The translations under genes and the position numbers were made by a program. The notes under the pieces are model-generated. The model was not told the origin of the DNA. It searched no databases and worked only from the letters and a program-made list of their open reading frames with translations. DNA of 64,000 nucleotides from Opitutaceae bacterium (GTDB taxonomy: Bacteria > Verrucomicrobiota > Verrucomicrobiia > Opitutales > Opitutaceae). The stretch is from assembly GCA_027482185.1 (NCBI GenBank), contig JAIXWF010000013.1:310001-374000 (forward strand), read 5' to 3'. The number at the start of each line of letters is the position of its first letter. The stretch's first letter is position 1. This document shows positions 25,824-34,295 of this stretch, one piece after another.

Positions 25824-28331
25824 ATGAGTACCATGAACCACACACCCATCCCACGTCTGCTGCTGCTGTCGCTGATCGGCGCCGGCGGCATCGAATCCAG
25901 GGCCCTCGCGCAAGCCGCGCCGGCCGCCAATCCCAACATCACCGTGCTCGAGAAGTTCATCGCTTCCGAGACCCGCGTCGAGAGTTCCGACACGCTGCTG
26001 CCCAACTCGCGGCCGGTCGATTCGCTCTACGGCTTCTCCCGCAGCCTGCTCGACACGCCCCGCGGCGTGTCGGTGCTGACGCCCGAGACGCTGGCGCTGC
26101 GCAACATCAACGACGTGTACGACCTGGCGTCGCTCGTCCCCGGTTCGACCGTCGTGAACTTCTACGGCGTGCCCGGCATCCCGACCACGCGCGGCCTTTT
26201 CACCAGCATCTATTTCAACGGCATGCAGCGGGTGTGGAACCGCAACGGCTACCCGACGTCGTTCGGCTCGCTCGAGTCGATGGACTACGTCCGCGGCCCC
26301 GCGCCCGGCCACTACAGCGCGGCCAGCCCCGGCGGCTTCGTCAACTTCCTGCCGAAGTCCCCGTACTACGACAAATCGCGCGGCTCCGTGCGCGCGAGCT
26401 ACGGTTCGTACAACGAGCTCCAGGTCCAGGCCGACGTCGGCGGCCCCGTGCTGATCGGCAAGACGCCTGCGGCCTTCCGCCTCTCGTTCACCAACCAGCA
26501 GGCCGACTCGTACTACGCCGGCATCAAGAACGACTACTTCTCGGCCTACGGCTCGCTGAAGTCCCGCCTTTCGGACACCGTCTCGATCTTCACCGGCGGC
26601 GAGTACTACCGCCACCGTTCGAAGGAGAATCCGGGTTGGAACCGCGTGACGCAGGACCTGATCGACAACGACAACTACGTCTTCGGTTCGCCGCTCAACG
26701 ACCTCACCGGCGCCAGCCTCACGGTGCGCCTGCCGAGCGGCCGGTCCTTCACGTTCGCGAACACGTCGCCCGGGCTCGTCAACCGCGCCGCCCTCGAGAC
26801 CGCGACGCCCTTCGGCGGCACCCGCGGCAACTTCGACGGCTCGTTCCTCGCCCTCGGCACCGGCTTCGCGGGTTCGGGTTTCCGCCCGGCTGTCGTGGCC
26901 GGCCGGCCCGACGCGCAGTTCTTCTACTCCTACCTCGGCGCCATCGACAATCCGACGGCCCGCACGGTCAAGCTCGACGGCAGCCAGGTCATCACCGACG
27001 CGCAGGACTACACCAACGCCGACACCTTCCTCGCGTTCTTCGACACGATCTTCACGCCGAAGAGCGGGCTCAAGGTGACGAACAAGCTCTTCCTCGACGC
27101 CTACAAGCGCGACAAGGTCTCGTCGTACGGCTACGGCGAATACGGCAAGAACCTTACCCTCGAAAACAAGCTGCTGGTCGAGCAGTCGTTCCCCGCCATG
27201 AAGGGCGTCAACCTCGTGTACGGCGCCTCGGTGCGCTACGAGGACGCGATCGCCAAGACCGAATTCACGGTCGAGCCGTTCAACCGCCGCGACATCTCGA
27301 AGGCCCCGACGAACAACGACCGCATGCTCTCCGGCGGCCAGCGCGACCTCTTGGGCAAAACCTACTGGGATCCGTTCGGCAGCTATTACAGCGACAACCT
27401 CACGGTCGGCGCCTTTTTGATCCCGGAGATCAAGTTCACCGAGGCCTTCTCGGTCATTCTCTCGGGCCGCATCGACAACGCGTCGTGGGACTGGGGCGTG
27501 CCCTACGGCCTCGGCGCCGACTTCAACAGCGGCCCGCGCAAGGGCGGCGGCACCACGTACACCAACTACAGCGTCAGCCCGACCTTGAAGGTGGCGCCCA
27601 ACGTGACGCTCTACGCCACCGGGCAGAAGGGCACGTCGTTCCAGGGCTTCTACGTCTCCGGCGGCATCAGTGCCGGCGACACGAACTACCAGGAAAGCAG
27701 CCTCGGCGAGTTCGGCGTCAAGGCCACCGCCCTCGACAACAAGCTCTTCGCGGGCGTGTCGTTCTTCTACCAGGAGCTGGTGAACTTCGACATCCGCGGC
27801 GGCCAGGCGATGCCGCAGCGCGGCAGCGGCGTGGAGTTCGAACTTACGGCCGATGTCTCGAAGCAGTTCAGCCTCGCGACGAACCTCACGTGGCAGGAGC
27901 ACTACTTCCGCTCCCCCACGATCCCGGGCGGTTTCGTGCCGCTCACGGCGCAGCAGCTCACGCAGTACGCGGGCATCTTCTCGTCCGACTTCGGCGGCCG
28001 GCCCAATCCGGGCGGTCCCCGCTTCGGCATTCCGGAGTGGAACGGCAGCATCTTCGCCAAGTACAACTTCGGCAACGGCTGGGTCCTCAGCGGCGGTCCT
28101 TCCTACACGACCAGCCAGTGGGGCAATCCGGACAAGACGATCAAGCTCCCCGCCTTCACGCTCTGGTCCGCGACGTTGCAGTACGTCACGCCGAAGTGGG
28201 AAGTCACGGCGGCCGGCCAAAATCTGTTCAGCGAACGGTATTTCCACTCCTTCGATTCGTTCGCGGCCAACGCGATCATCCTGAAGGGCGAGCCGGTCAC
28301 CCTGACCCTCTCGCTGAAGTACAAGTTCTGA
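25824..28331 (+). CDS. TonB-dependent receptor (siderophore-receptor-like)
   Basis: 835 residues. The start is ATG 25824 because AGGAGG at 25810-25815 sits 8 bases before it; a signal peptide ending near ALAQA follows. The plug has SLLDTPRGVSVLTPETL, IPTTRGLFTSIYFNGM and DYVRGPAPGHYS, then a barrel rich in alternating aromatic strands, ending LTLSLKYKF with a terminal Phe, as needed for outer-membrane insertion. As last gene of the importer operon (42 bases after the binding protein) it likely brings the same ligand across the outer membrane. Confidence 0.92.
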   Translation: MSTMNHTPIPRLLLLSLIGAGGIESRALAQAAPAANPNITVLEKFIASETRVESSDTLLPNSRPVDSLYGFSRSLLDTPRGVSVLTPETLALRNINDVYDLASLVPGSTVVNFYGVPGIPTTRGLFTSIYFNGMQRVWNRNGYPTSFGSLESMDYVRGPAPGHYSAASPGGFVNFLPKSPYYDKSRGSVRASYGSYNELQVQADVGGPVLIGKTPAAFRLSFTNQQADSYYAGIKNDYFSAYGSLKSRLSDTVSIFTGGEYYRHRSKENPGWNRVTQDLIDNDNYVFGSPLNDLTGASLTVRLPSGRSFTFANTSPGLVNRAALETATPFGGTRGNFDGSFLALGTGFAGSGFRPAVVAGRPDAQFFYSYLGAIDNPTARTVKLDGSQVITDAQDYTNADTFLAFFDTIFTPKSGLKVTNKLFLDAYKRDKVSSYGYGEYGKNLTLENKLLVEQSFPAMKGVNLVYGASVRYEDAIAKTEFTVEPFNRRDISKAPTNNDRMLSGGQRDLLGKTYWDPFGSYYSDNLTVGAFLIPEIKFTEAFSVILSGRIDNASWDWGVPYGLGADFNSGPRKGGGTTYTNYSVSPTLKVAPNVTLYATGQKGTSFQGFYVSGGISAGDTNYQESSLGEFGVKATALDNKLFAGVSFFYQELVNFDIRGGQAMPQRGSGVEFELTADVSKQFSLATNLTWQEHYFRSPTIPGGFVPLTAQQLTQYAGIFSSDFGGRPNPGGPRFGIPEWNGSIFAKYNFGNGWVLSGGPSYTTSQWGNPDKTIKLPAFTLWSATLQYVTPKWEVTAAGQNLFSERYFHSFDSFAANAIILKGEPVTLTLSLKYKF

Positions 28332-28353
28332 CGCCGATTTGTTTGGGGTGTGC

Positions 28354-28390
28354 AAACGCGGTCCGCTCCGGCGGGCCGCGTTTTTTTTTG
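28354..28390 (+). terminator. Rho-independent terminator of the importer operon
   Basis: The stem AACGCGGTCCGC pairs with GCGGGCCGCGTT around a TCCG loop, with one internal mismatch, and is followed by nine T. It begins 23 bases after the TonB receptor stop, closing the rightward arm. Confidence 0.9.
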
Positions 28391-28403
28391 TGCGCCCCAA
28401 GGC

Positions 28404-28690
28404 AGGGGACAGGAAGGGAGGAAGCGGATGAACAGGACGGGGGCCGAGGCGAGAGGGGCGAATTCCGGAGGTGAAGGCTCGGCCTTCGATCCTGTTCAAT
28501 CCGGTTTCAGCAATCCTGTAGATCCTGTCTCCGTCCGGCAGACGAAGGGTGGGCGTACGATTCTGTTTTTGGACAGGATGAACAGGAGGGCGGAGACAGG
28601 AGGGACAGGAACAAGCCGCCCGGCGTGAAGCCGCGGGTCCAGTCCTTTCCCGCTTTTCCAATCCTGTGCGTCCTGTCCTCGGAATCGGTT
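28404..28690. repeat. Bipartite ACAGGA/TCCTGT hairpin repeat, two units
   Basis: The gap before the AraC gene holds left arms of GGACAGGA and GGATGAACAGGA words and right arms of TCCTGTTCAATCC, AATCCTGTAGATCCTGTC. Two such units are arranged in tandem (about 28404-28535 and 28567-28690). The words repeat with a 9-base step. Short ORFs read through here look spurious. Related copies are at 41992-42336, 46514-46800 and 59781-59828. Confidence 0.75.
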
Positions 28691-28696
28691 CGCCGG

Positions 28697-29650
28697 TTAA
28701 CCGGCGAGCAGGTCGGTGCGGGCGCGGTCGCGGAATTCGCCCGGGGTCTGGCCGGTGGTGCGGCGGAAGAAGCGGCCGAAGTACGACGGGTCGTGGAAGC
28801 CGAGCCGGTACGCGATCTGCGAGGCGGTCAGCGTCGTGTGCGCAAGCAGCCGTTTGGCTTCGAGGACGATGCGTTCGTGGATGATCTCGCTCGCGGTGCG
28901 GCCGGTCTCGGCCTGCAGGTGCGCGTTGAGGTGCGTGCGCGAAACGCGGAGCAGGTCGGCGTAGTCGCCCACCTCGAGCAGGCGCGGGAAATGTTCTTCC
29001 AAGGCGACGCGGAAGCGGCGCGTCAGCAGGTCGGCCGAGGGCAAGGTCGCGATTCCGGGGCTGCGGCGATCGAGGAACTGCCGGCCGAGCGTGAGCAAAA
29101 TCGTGAGGTGGGCGCGGACGAAGTCGTCGCGGCCGGCGGCGTCGGGGCCGGCGTCCTCGTGCAATTGGGCGAAGGCCTGGTCGATGCGGCGACCTTCCGC
29201 GGCGTCGAGGTGCAAGATGGGATCGGCTTCGCCGTTGTAGAGAAACGGCATCTTGGCGAGCAGGCCGGGCTGGTCGCTGTTCACGGCGAAGAATTCCTCG
29301 GAGAAACTCGCAATCTCGCCCTTGGCCGGGGCGGCGAGTTCCCAGCTGTGGATCTGGCCCGGGGAAGTGAAGAAGAGCGTGCGGGGTTTGACCGGGTAGG
29401 TGCGGAGGTCGCTGCGCACGAGACCCGTGCCCTGGCGCACCCAGATGATCTCGAAGAAATCGTGGCGGTGCGGCACCGGGATCAGGCCGCCGAGGCGGTC
29501 CTGCTGGTCGTCCCCGCAGCGGATCACGTGGAACTGACCGGGTTTGCGGATGCCGCGGGTGTACGCGGACATCGGGTAAAGGGCGATGGTCCCGGGCGCG
29601 CCCTCACCGGGGCGACGGGCGTCCGGGGAACGATCGGCGGAAAACGGCAT
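28697..29650 (-). CDS. AraC-family transcriptional regulator
   Basis: 317 residues: an N-terminal cupin-like sensor part (PHRHDFFEIIWVRQGTGLV, FFTSPGQIHSWE) and a C-terminal double helix-turn-helix (TLTASQIAYRLGFHDPSYFGRFFRRTTGQTP in two helices). An alternative start at ATG 29572 (MSAYTRG) would remove a Pro/Gly-rich leader and is equally possible. It lies after the terminator of the heterocycle island and converges on it, and precedes nothing else on its strand, so its target is unknown; sugar-type sensing is usual for this architecture. Confidence 0.9.
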   Translation of the reverse strand: MPFSADRSPDARRPGEGAPGTIALYPMSAYTRGIRKPGQFHVIRCGDDQQDRLGGLIPVPHRHDFFEIIWVRQGTGLVRSDLRTYPVKPRTLFFTSPGQIHSWELAAPAKGEIASFSEEFFAVNSDQPGLLAKMPFLYNGEADPILHLDAAEGRRIDQAFAQLHEDAGPDAAGRDDFVRAHLTILLTLGRQFLDRRSPGIATLPSADLLTRRFRVALEEHFPRLLEVGDYADLLRVSRTHLNAHLQAETGRTASEIIHERIVLEAKRLLAHTTLTASQIAYRLGFHDPSYFGRFFRRTTGQTPGEFRDRARTDLLAG

Positions 29651-29705
29651 GAGCCCCGCGAAGCAAACGGAGGGCCAGAATGAACGTTATGCCGGTTTGC
29701 TCGTG

Positions 29706-30566
29706 TTACTTTTTTGGCGGCAGGCTGAGGAAGGCGATGAGGGCATCGAGCTGTGCATCCGTGTAGTGCGGGTGCGGCTCCATCTTGGCCGTGCTGGCAA
29801 ACCCCTTGGGATCACGGACGTAGCTGCGAAAGTAGGCCGGATTGTGCGTGGCATGGCCCACGAGGACTTCGAACGGTCGGCCGCCCTTGGTGCCGCCGAA
29901 GGTGCCGGTGTCGACGGGGCCGGCGTGACAGCTGGTGCAGGAGTGGATCCAGATTTCGCGGCCCTCCGCGGCGGCGGCGTTGGGTTTCGCCCAGCGTCCG
30001 GTGAAGAGGGCGGCAAAGCGTTCTTGGAACGAAGCAATTTCGATGGTGGCGACGCCCCAGGGTTTCTTGTGGCCGATGTCGAGGAGCGACTCGACGCCGG
30101 GGGAGACGGAATTGTCCACGCTGATGACGTAGGGGCCGGGGTTGAACTTGAGGCCCGGGGGCGGCCATTTCTCGGGGCCCTGGCCGTTGATCGCGAGGAT
30201 GAGGAAGGGCCGGCGTTCGCGGATGAAGGCGTCGACAAAGACCGAGGCGTAGCCGTCGGTGCACGTGGCCAGCACGGCATCGGCGCCGGGGCCGACGGGC
30301 AAGCGGGCCCAGAGATCGGCGAGGAAAACGACCGTGACTTCCTGTTTCCCCGGGACGAATTCGCCGTCGAGGGTGAGTTTGGTGGTCGGCAGCGCCGCGA
30401 GGTCGGTCCAGCGCACGTAACGCGATTCCCCGGCGGGCACGCCGGCTAGTTTCCCGGTGACGGCGAGGTCGGTCGGCCCGGAGCGCGTCGCGTGCAAGGT
30501 CAGGCTCGGCGCGGCTTGGAGCCCGCCGGCGAGCAGGAGCCCAAGCCCGAAGAGGCACCGGCGCAT
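29706..30566 (-). CDS. Secreted cytochrome c with molybdopterin-oxidoreductase-like N-terminal part
   Basis: 286 residues. The start is CAT 30564-30566, giving MRRCLFGLGLLLAGGLQAAP, a clean signal peptide; the frame's earlier ATG adds 20 residues of poor signal quality. Residues 20-150 (RYVRWTDLAALP, NPGPYVISVDNS) resemble the small domains of sulfite-oxidase-like partners. A single haem c site CTSCH is at 210-214, with a likely Met ligand in the AKMEPHPHY segment near 262. It should act in the periplasm in electron transfer. Same strand as the AraC gene, which starts 55 bases after its stop. Confidence 0.75.
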   Translation of the reverse strand: MRRCLFGLGLLLAGGLQAAPSLTLHATRSGPTDLAVTGKLAGVPAGESRYVRWTDLAALPTTKLTLDGEFVPGKQEVTVVFLADLWARLPVGPGADAVLATCTDGYASVFVDAFIRERRPFLILAINGQGPEKWPPPGLKFNPGPYVISVDNSVSPGVESLLDIGHKKPWGVATIEIASFQERFAALFTGRWAKPNAAAAEGREIWIHSCTSCHAGPVDTGTFGGTKGGRPFEVLVGHATHNPAYFRSYVRDPKGFASTAKMEPHPHYTDAQLDALIAFLSLPPKK

Positions 30567-30940
30567 TGAAAAAACGGGATTCCGCGAAACGCAGGGAAGA
30601 GGCATGGCCGGAAGGCACAGAAGCACGCGGGATGCCGGGCGGGAAGAGAAAGGGGCAGTAAGCCGAAAGCATTAAGCTCAAAGCCGAACTCCGAACTCCG
30701 AACTCCAAACTGCATCAACCACTGATGAACACTGATGGACACTGAATCGGAGGGAATCCGGAGCGCTCGGATTCCGCCCTCATGAATGGAGTTTAGTGAC
30801 CATCCGTGGTTCACGGCTTGAGAACTCCGAACACCGAACACCGAACTCCGAACTCCGAACTCCGAACCTTGCTCGTCGCCGCGCCCCGACCCAAAGCCCA
30901 AAACCCAAAGCCCAAAACCTACCTCCCTATATATAGAAGA

Positions 30941-30973
30941 CCCCCGGCATCCCGCAGAACGGGACACCGGGGG
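30941..30973 (-). terminator. Strong hairpin, likely terminator for the 31231-34050 gene
   Basis: CCCCCGG pairs with CCGGGGG and TCCCG with CGGGA, separated by symmetric CA internal loops, around a CAGAA loop. Read on the minus strand, a T-rich tract (TCTTCTATATATA) follows the stem. It is about 260 bases past the stop of the LamG/Ig gene, so the assignment is tentative. Confidence 0.5.
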
Positions 30974-31102
30974 CTCGCTTCAGACTTCGGCCGACACTGG
31001 CTGAAGGCGCGGCCGAAAGGGATGGGAAGTATAGGCTATCAGCTGTCAGCGATCAGCGGTCGGGGACCGGAGACCACGGCATCTCGGTTGGGCGGGCCGA
31101 TT

Positions 31103-31154
31103 GTAGGGGCGTCGCTCGCCGACGCCCTCGGGCGCCGACGAGCGGCGCCCCTAC
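31103..31154. repeat. Palindromic element with GTAGGGGCG ends, copy B (52 bp)
   Basis: A nearly perfect inverted repeat: arms of about 25 bases starting GTAGGGGCGTCGCTCG and ending CGAGCGGCGCCCCTAC, with a 2-base centre. It lies in the repeat-rich stretch downstream of the LamG/Ig gene. Most similar to copy C at 42234-42284. Confidence 0.85.
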
Positions 31155-31209
31155 GCAAACCTGGGAGCGCGGATTGGGAGATCGGGCTTTCACCTTTCAC
31201 CTTTCAACC

Positions 31210-31230
31210 GCGCGGCGCGCTGCGCCGCGC
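31210..31230 (-). terminator. GC palindrome directly after a stop codon
   Basis: GCGCGGCGC and GCGCCGCGC form a perfect 9-bp stem with a 3-base loop, abutting the stop codon of the minus-strand gene (31231-31233). Beyond it, read on the minus strand, comes GGTTGAAAGG and further heptamers. The same arrangement follows two other minus-strand genes (59886, 63224). It may work as a transcript-end hairpin, though no U-run follows. Confidence 0.55.
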
Positions 31231-34050
31231 TCAAGGCACTTCATAGATTTCCACGAGGGCTTCGCCGGAGGCGGCGCCGGTCGCGGCGGTGATTTGCATG
31301 GTGTAGCTGCCGGGATCGAGGAGCGCCAAGGTCGAGGCGTCGGCGGAGCCGCCGGCGAGGGCGAAGGCGCCGACGAACTCGCGGGCCTGGAGCATCTCGG
31401 TGACGAAGTCGGCGGCGGACCAGTCGTTGTTCGCGAGGATCGAACGCTGGTTGCTGTCGTAGATCTCGAGCTGCGGGTCGGCGATCGTGTTGCCCACGCC
31501 GAAGGCGGCGAGCTGCGGGCCGATGCCGCGGGTGAGCAGCGTGCGCTTGCCCTGGCCGGCGATGTTGAGGCCGAGGATCAGGGTGCTGTCGCCGGCGCCC
31601 GTGGGGCCGCGGACGGAGACGTTGGTGAACTTGCTGGCGCCGGTGACGTTGCCGGCGTCGTACACCTCGAAGAGCACGATGCCGCCCTGATCGGTGTTGG
31701 AGAACACGTGGATCGAGTAGCCCTTGCCGGCGTCGAGTTCGAGGACGGCGGCGGCGTCGCGGCTGTTGGCCGGGAGGCCGAAGGCGCCGACGGCGGAGAA
31801 GACGGGCGCGGCGGTGGCGGCCCAATCGTTGTTTTCGGCGATCTTGGTCTGGCCGTCGTACACTTCGAACTTCGGATCGGCCATCGTGCCGCCGACGCCG
31901 AAGGCGGCGAGGCCGGGACCGACGGCGCGGATGAGGACGCGTTTCTTGCCGGTGCCGGAAATGAAGACGGCGGGGATGACTTTGTCGGCGCCGGCGATGG
32001 CGATGCGGCCGGAGAGATTGCCGAGGCGGGAGGCGTCGGGGTTCAGCGTGACGGTGGCGGCGCTGCTGACGACGGAACTGCCGCCGCCGGTGACGCGGAC
32101 GGAGTATTGGCCGGCGTCGGCGGCGTTGACGTTTTGGCGGAGAAGGATCGGGCCGGTTTCGCCGGCGAGCGTGGCGCCGTTGCGCAGCCACTGGTAGGTC
32201 AGGCCGTTGCCGAGGGCGGACGTCGCGAGGGCGAAGGTACCGCCGGGGGAAACGACTTTGTTGAACGGCTGCAGCACGATCTGCGGGGCGGCCGCCGAGG
32301 CGGGCACGGAGAGGGAACCGGCGGTGAACGTCTGCGTGCCGGAGGCGCCGGTGACGCGGACCGTGTAGGTGCCGGCGTTGGCGGCGGTGACGGTGTTGAC
32401 GACGTAGGGGTTGGCGGTGGCGCCGGCGATGGCGACGCCGTTGAGGAACCACTGGTAGGTGAACGGGCCGGCGCCGGTGACGGAGATCGGCAGCACGAAA
32501 CGGCCGCCGGGGATGATGCTCAGCGTCGACGCGGTGAAACCGGCGGGCAGGGCGGGGGCGGCGGAGACGCCGGCGACCGCGGTGCCGCTCGTGCCCGCGA
32601 ACGAGAAGCTGCCGCCCCAGGCGCCCCAGGAGGAGGAGGTCTCGCCGTTGCGCGTGCTGCCGGGGTAGGAACTTTGGCCCGGGAGAATGGTGACGGTGAC
32701 GGTGCGCGTTTCGCCGACGCGGATCACACCGGCGTGGACGGCGGCTTTGCCGAGGGAGGAATCGTCGGTGTAGACATCGGTGCCCCACACGCCGCCGGAG
32801 CTGGCGCCGGTGAGAACGAACTCGAATGACTGGCCGACGCGGCTGCGGTAGCCGGTGAGGTTGACGGGGGCGCCGATGACGGTGGCGGGGAGGGCGGCGA
32901 CGGTGTTGGTGCCGGAGACGGCGGAGCCGACGCTGCCGCCGCCGGCGAGGGTGGAGACTTCGGCGTCGGTGAGGGCGCGGTTGTAAAGGCGGATTTCGTC
33001 GAGATCGCCCTGGAAGAGATCGAGCCCGTTGTCGGAGCCGGCGATCATCATCATGGCGCTGGAGAACGTCGTGAGCGCGCGGCCGGTCTCGATCGTGCGG
33101 TCGAGCTGGCCGTCGCGGTAGAGCCGGAGCGTGCCGTTGGCGAACGTGGCGACGAGGTGGGACCAGACGTTGTTGGCGACGGTGCCGGTGGAGTTTTGCT
33201 GCTGCGCGATCTGGTTGTTGGCGAGGAAGGCGAAGCGGCGCGTCGAATTGAGGCCGTCGAGGAACACGCCGTAGTAGTGGGACGAGGCGCCGGGGAACCC
33301 GATGGCGACGAGGCGGGGGTTCCAGTTGCCCGCGCCGGTGGGCCGGACGAAGGCGGAGATTGTCATGGCGCTCGTGGAAAACGTGTTGTTCACGAGGGCG
33401 CGGAGGCGGACGCCGTTGGTGCGGAGGGCGCCGGCGCCGACGCGGCCGGCGGTGCTCGAGACGGTGCCGTTGACGGGCGAGAGCGTGAAGCCGCGGCCGG
33501 AGTCGTCGCGGAGGAGATTGTTGGCGTCGTTGAAAGAGTAGTACGCGAGGAGGTCGCCGGTGGTGGTGCCGCCGCCCGTGCCGCCTCCGCCGGTGCTGCC
33601 ACCGCCGCCGGTACCACCCCCGCCCGTGCCGCCGCCGCCGGCGGCCGCGGTGAAGGAGGTGCTCGGATTGATGCGGTATTGGGACGTGCCGTTGCCGAGG
33701 ACGTCGCCGTACGCGGAGCTCAGTTGGTTGTTGGCGATCGTGGCGGAGCGGATGCCGAGGATGGCGAGCGAGGTGCCGCCGGTGATGGTGACGGCGCCGC
33801 TGGCGTTGACGGTGCCGGTGAGGCCGCCGGAGTTGAGGTTGAAGGTACCGTCGGCGGAGACATCCGCGATGTAGGCGCCGAAGCCGGATTCCGTGGTGCC
33901 TAGGATCGGTACGGTGATCCGGGTGTTGAGGGTGCCGATGTAGCGGCCGGCGAATTGGGCCTGGGCAAACACCGACGTGGCGGTGCAGAGCGTCACGGCG
34001 AGCAGCGCGCCGGCGCGAGGGAGGAAGGAGAGCAGGGAGCGGAGTTTCAT
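31231..34050 (-). CDS. Secreted LamG / LCCL-like / Ig protein with tandem C-terminal domain
   Basis: 939 residues. Signal peptide to about residue 30 (SVFAQ). A beta domain (31-135) is joined by a Gly linker (138-161) to a LamG-type lectin fold (165-370: LLAYYSFNDANN, WNPRLVAIGFPG, GDLDEIRLYNRALT). Residues about 395-490 look like an LCCL domain (GGVWGTDVYTDDSSL, AAVHAGVI, LPGQSSYPGS). Two Ig-like domains (about 500-675) follow, then two copies of the VGPGLAAFGVGG...VEIYEVP domain (675-939). Probably surface-exposed carbohydrate or polymer binding. Divergent from a TonB receptor gene. Confidence 0.82.
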   Translation of the reverse strand: MKLRSLLSFLPRAGALLAVTLCTATSVFAQAQFAGRYIGTLNTRITVPILGTTESGFGAYIADVSADGTFNLNSGGLTGTVNASGAVTITGGTSLAILGIRSATIANNQLSSAYGDVLGNGTSQYRINPSTSFTAAAGGGGTGGGGTGGGGSTGGGGTGGGTTTGDLLAYYSFNDANNLLRDDSGRGFTLSPVNGTVSSTAGRVGAGALRTNGVRLRALVNNTFSTSAMTISAFVRPTGAGNWNPRLVAIGFPGASSHYYGVFLDGLNSTRRFAFLANNQIAQQQNSTGTVANNVWSHLVATFANGTLRLYRDGQLDRTIETGRALTTFSSAMMMIAGSDNGLDLFQGDLDEIRLYNRALTDAEVSTLAGGGSVGSAVSGTNTVAALPATVIGAPVNLTGYRSRVGQSFEFVLTGASSGGVWGTDVYTDDSSLGKAAVHAGVIRVGETRTVTVTILPGQSSYPGSTRNGETSSSWGAWGGSFSFAGTSGTAVAGVSAAPALPAGFTASTLSIIPGGRFVLPISVTGAGPFTYQWFLNGVAIAGATANPYVVNTVTAANAGTYTVRVTGASGTQTFTAGSLSVPASAAAPQIVLQPFNKVVSPGGTFALATSALGNGLTYQWLRNGATLAGETGPILLRQNVNAADAGQYSVRVTGGGSSVVSSAATVTLNPDASRLGNLSGRIAIAGADKVIPAVFISGTGKKRVLIRAVGPGLAAFGVGGTMADPKFEVYDGQTKIAENNDWAATAAPVFSAVGAFGLPANSRDAAAVLELDAGKGYSIHVFSNTDQGGIVLFEVYDAGNVTGASKFTNVSVRGPTGAGDSTLILGLNIAGQGKRTLLTRGIGPQLAAFGVGNTIADPQLEIYDSNQRSILANNDWSAADFVTEMLQAREFVGAFALAGGSADASTLALLDPGSYTMQITAATGAASGEALVEIYEVP

Positions 34051-34110
34051 GGGGGCGTGCCGAAGCGAGTGTAGGCGACGGGAGTTTAGCCGCGCGCGGG
34101 AGATTCCACG

Positions 34111-34128
34111 ATACGCATAGGTGCGTAT
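34111..34128. promoter_or_regulatory. Perfect palindrome between divergent genes
   Basis: ATACGCA, four bases, then TGCGTAT: a perfect 7-bp inverted repeat, AT-richer than its surroundings, 61 bases upstream of the LamG/Ig gene start and 168 bases before the TonB receptor start. It is a good operator candidate for either or both genes. No regulator is adjacent. Confidence 0.5.
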
Positions 34129-34295
34129 GGGGATGGGACAAAGGGGCGGATCGGACGGAGGGACGGCGCGGCCGATGGCGCAGCGGGCGGGGAGAAAGTA
34201 GGCATTGCGCTGCGGTGTGTCCCGCGGCGAGGGTGGGCGTGCCCCTGCGGCCGGTGTTTTTGCCGCCGTTTCCCCAACCCCTGCGCATTGTCTCC

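Larger units (their letters stand above)
30567..31230. repeat. Gene-free stretch filled with heptamer and other short repeats
   Basis: No gene seen. It holds heptamer arrays CCGAACT (30684-30711), GAACTCC/GAACACC (30822-30870), CCAAAGC/CCAAAAC (30891-30918), CTATCAG-type (31036-31063) and CTTTCAC (31187-31207); a 10-base repeat ACTGATGGAC (30721-30745); a long hairpin (30941-30973); the palindromic element copy B (31103-31154); and a 9-bp GC palindrome (31210-31230) touching the next gene's stop. Confidence 0.8.

Noticed and set aside
30684-30918. CRISPR-like array
   Set aside because: Repeats are 7 bases with no unique spacers of constant length, and no cas gene is present.
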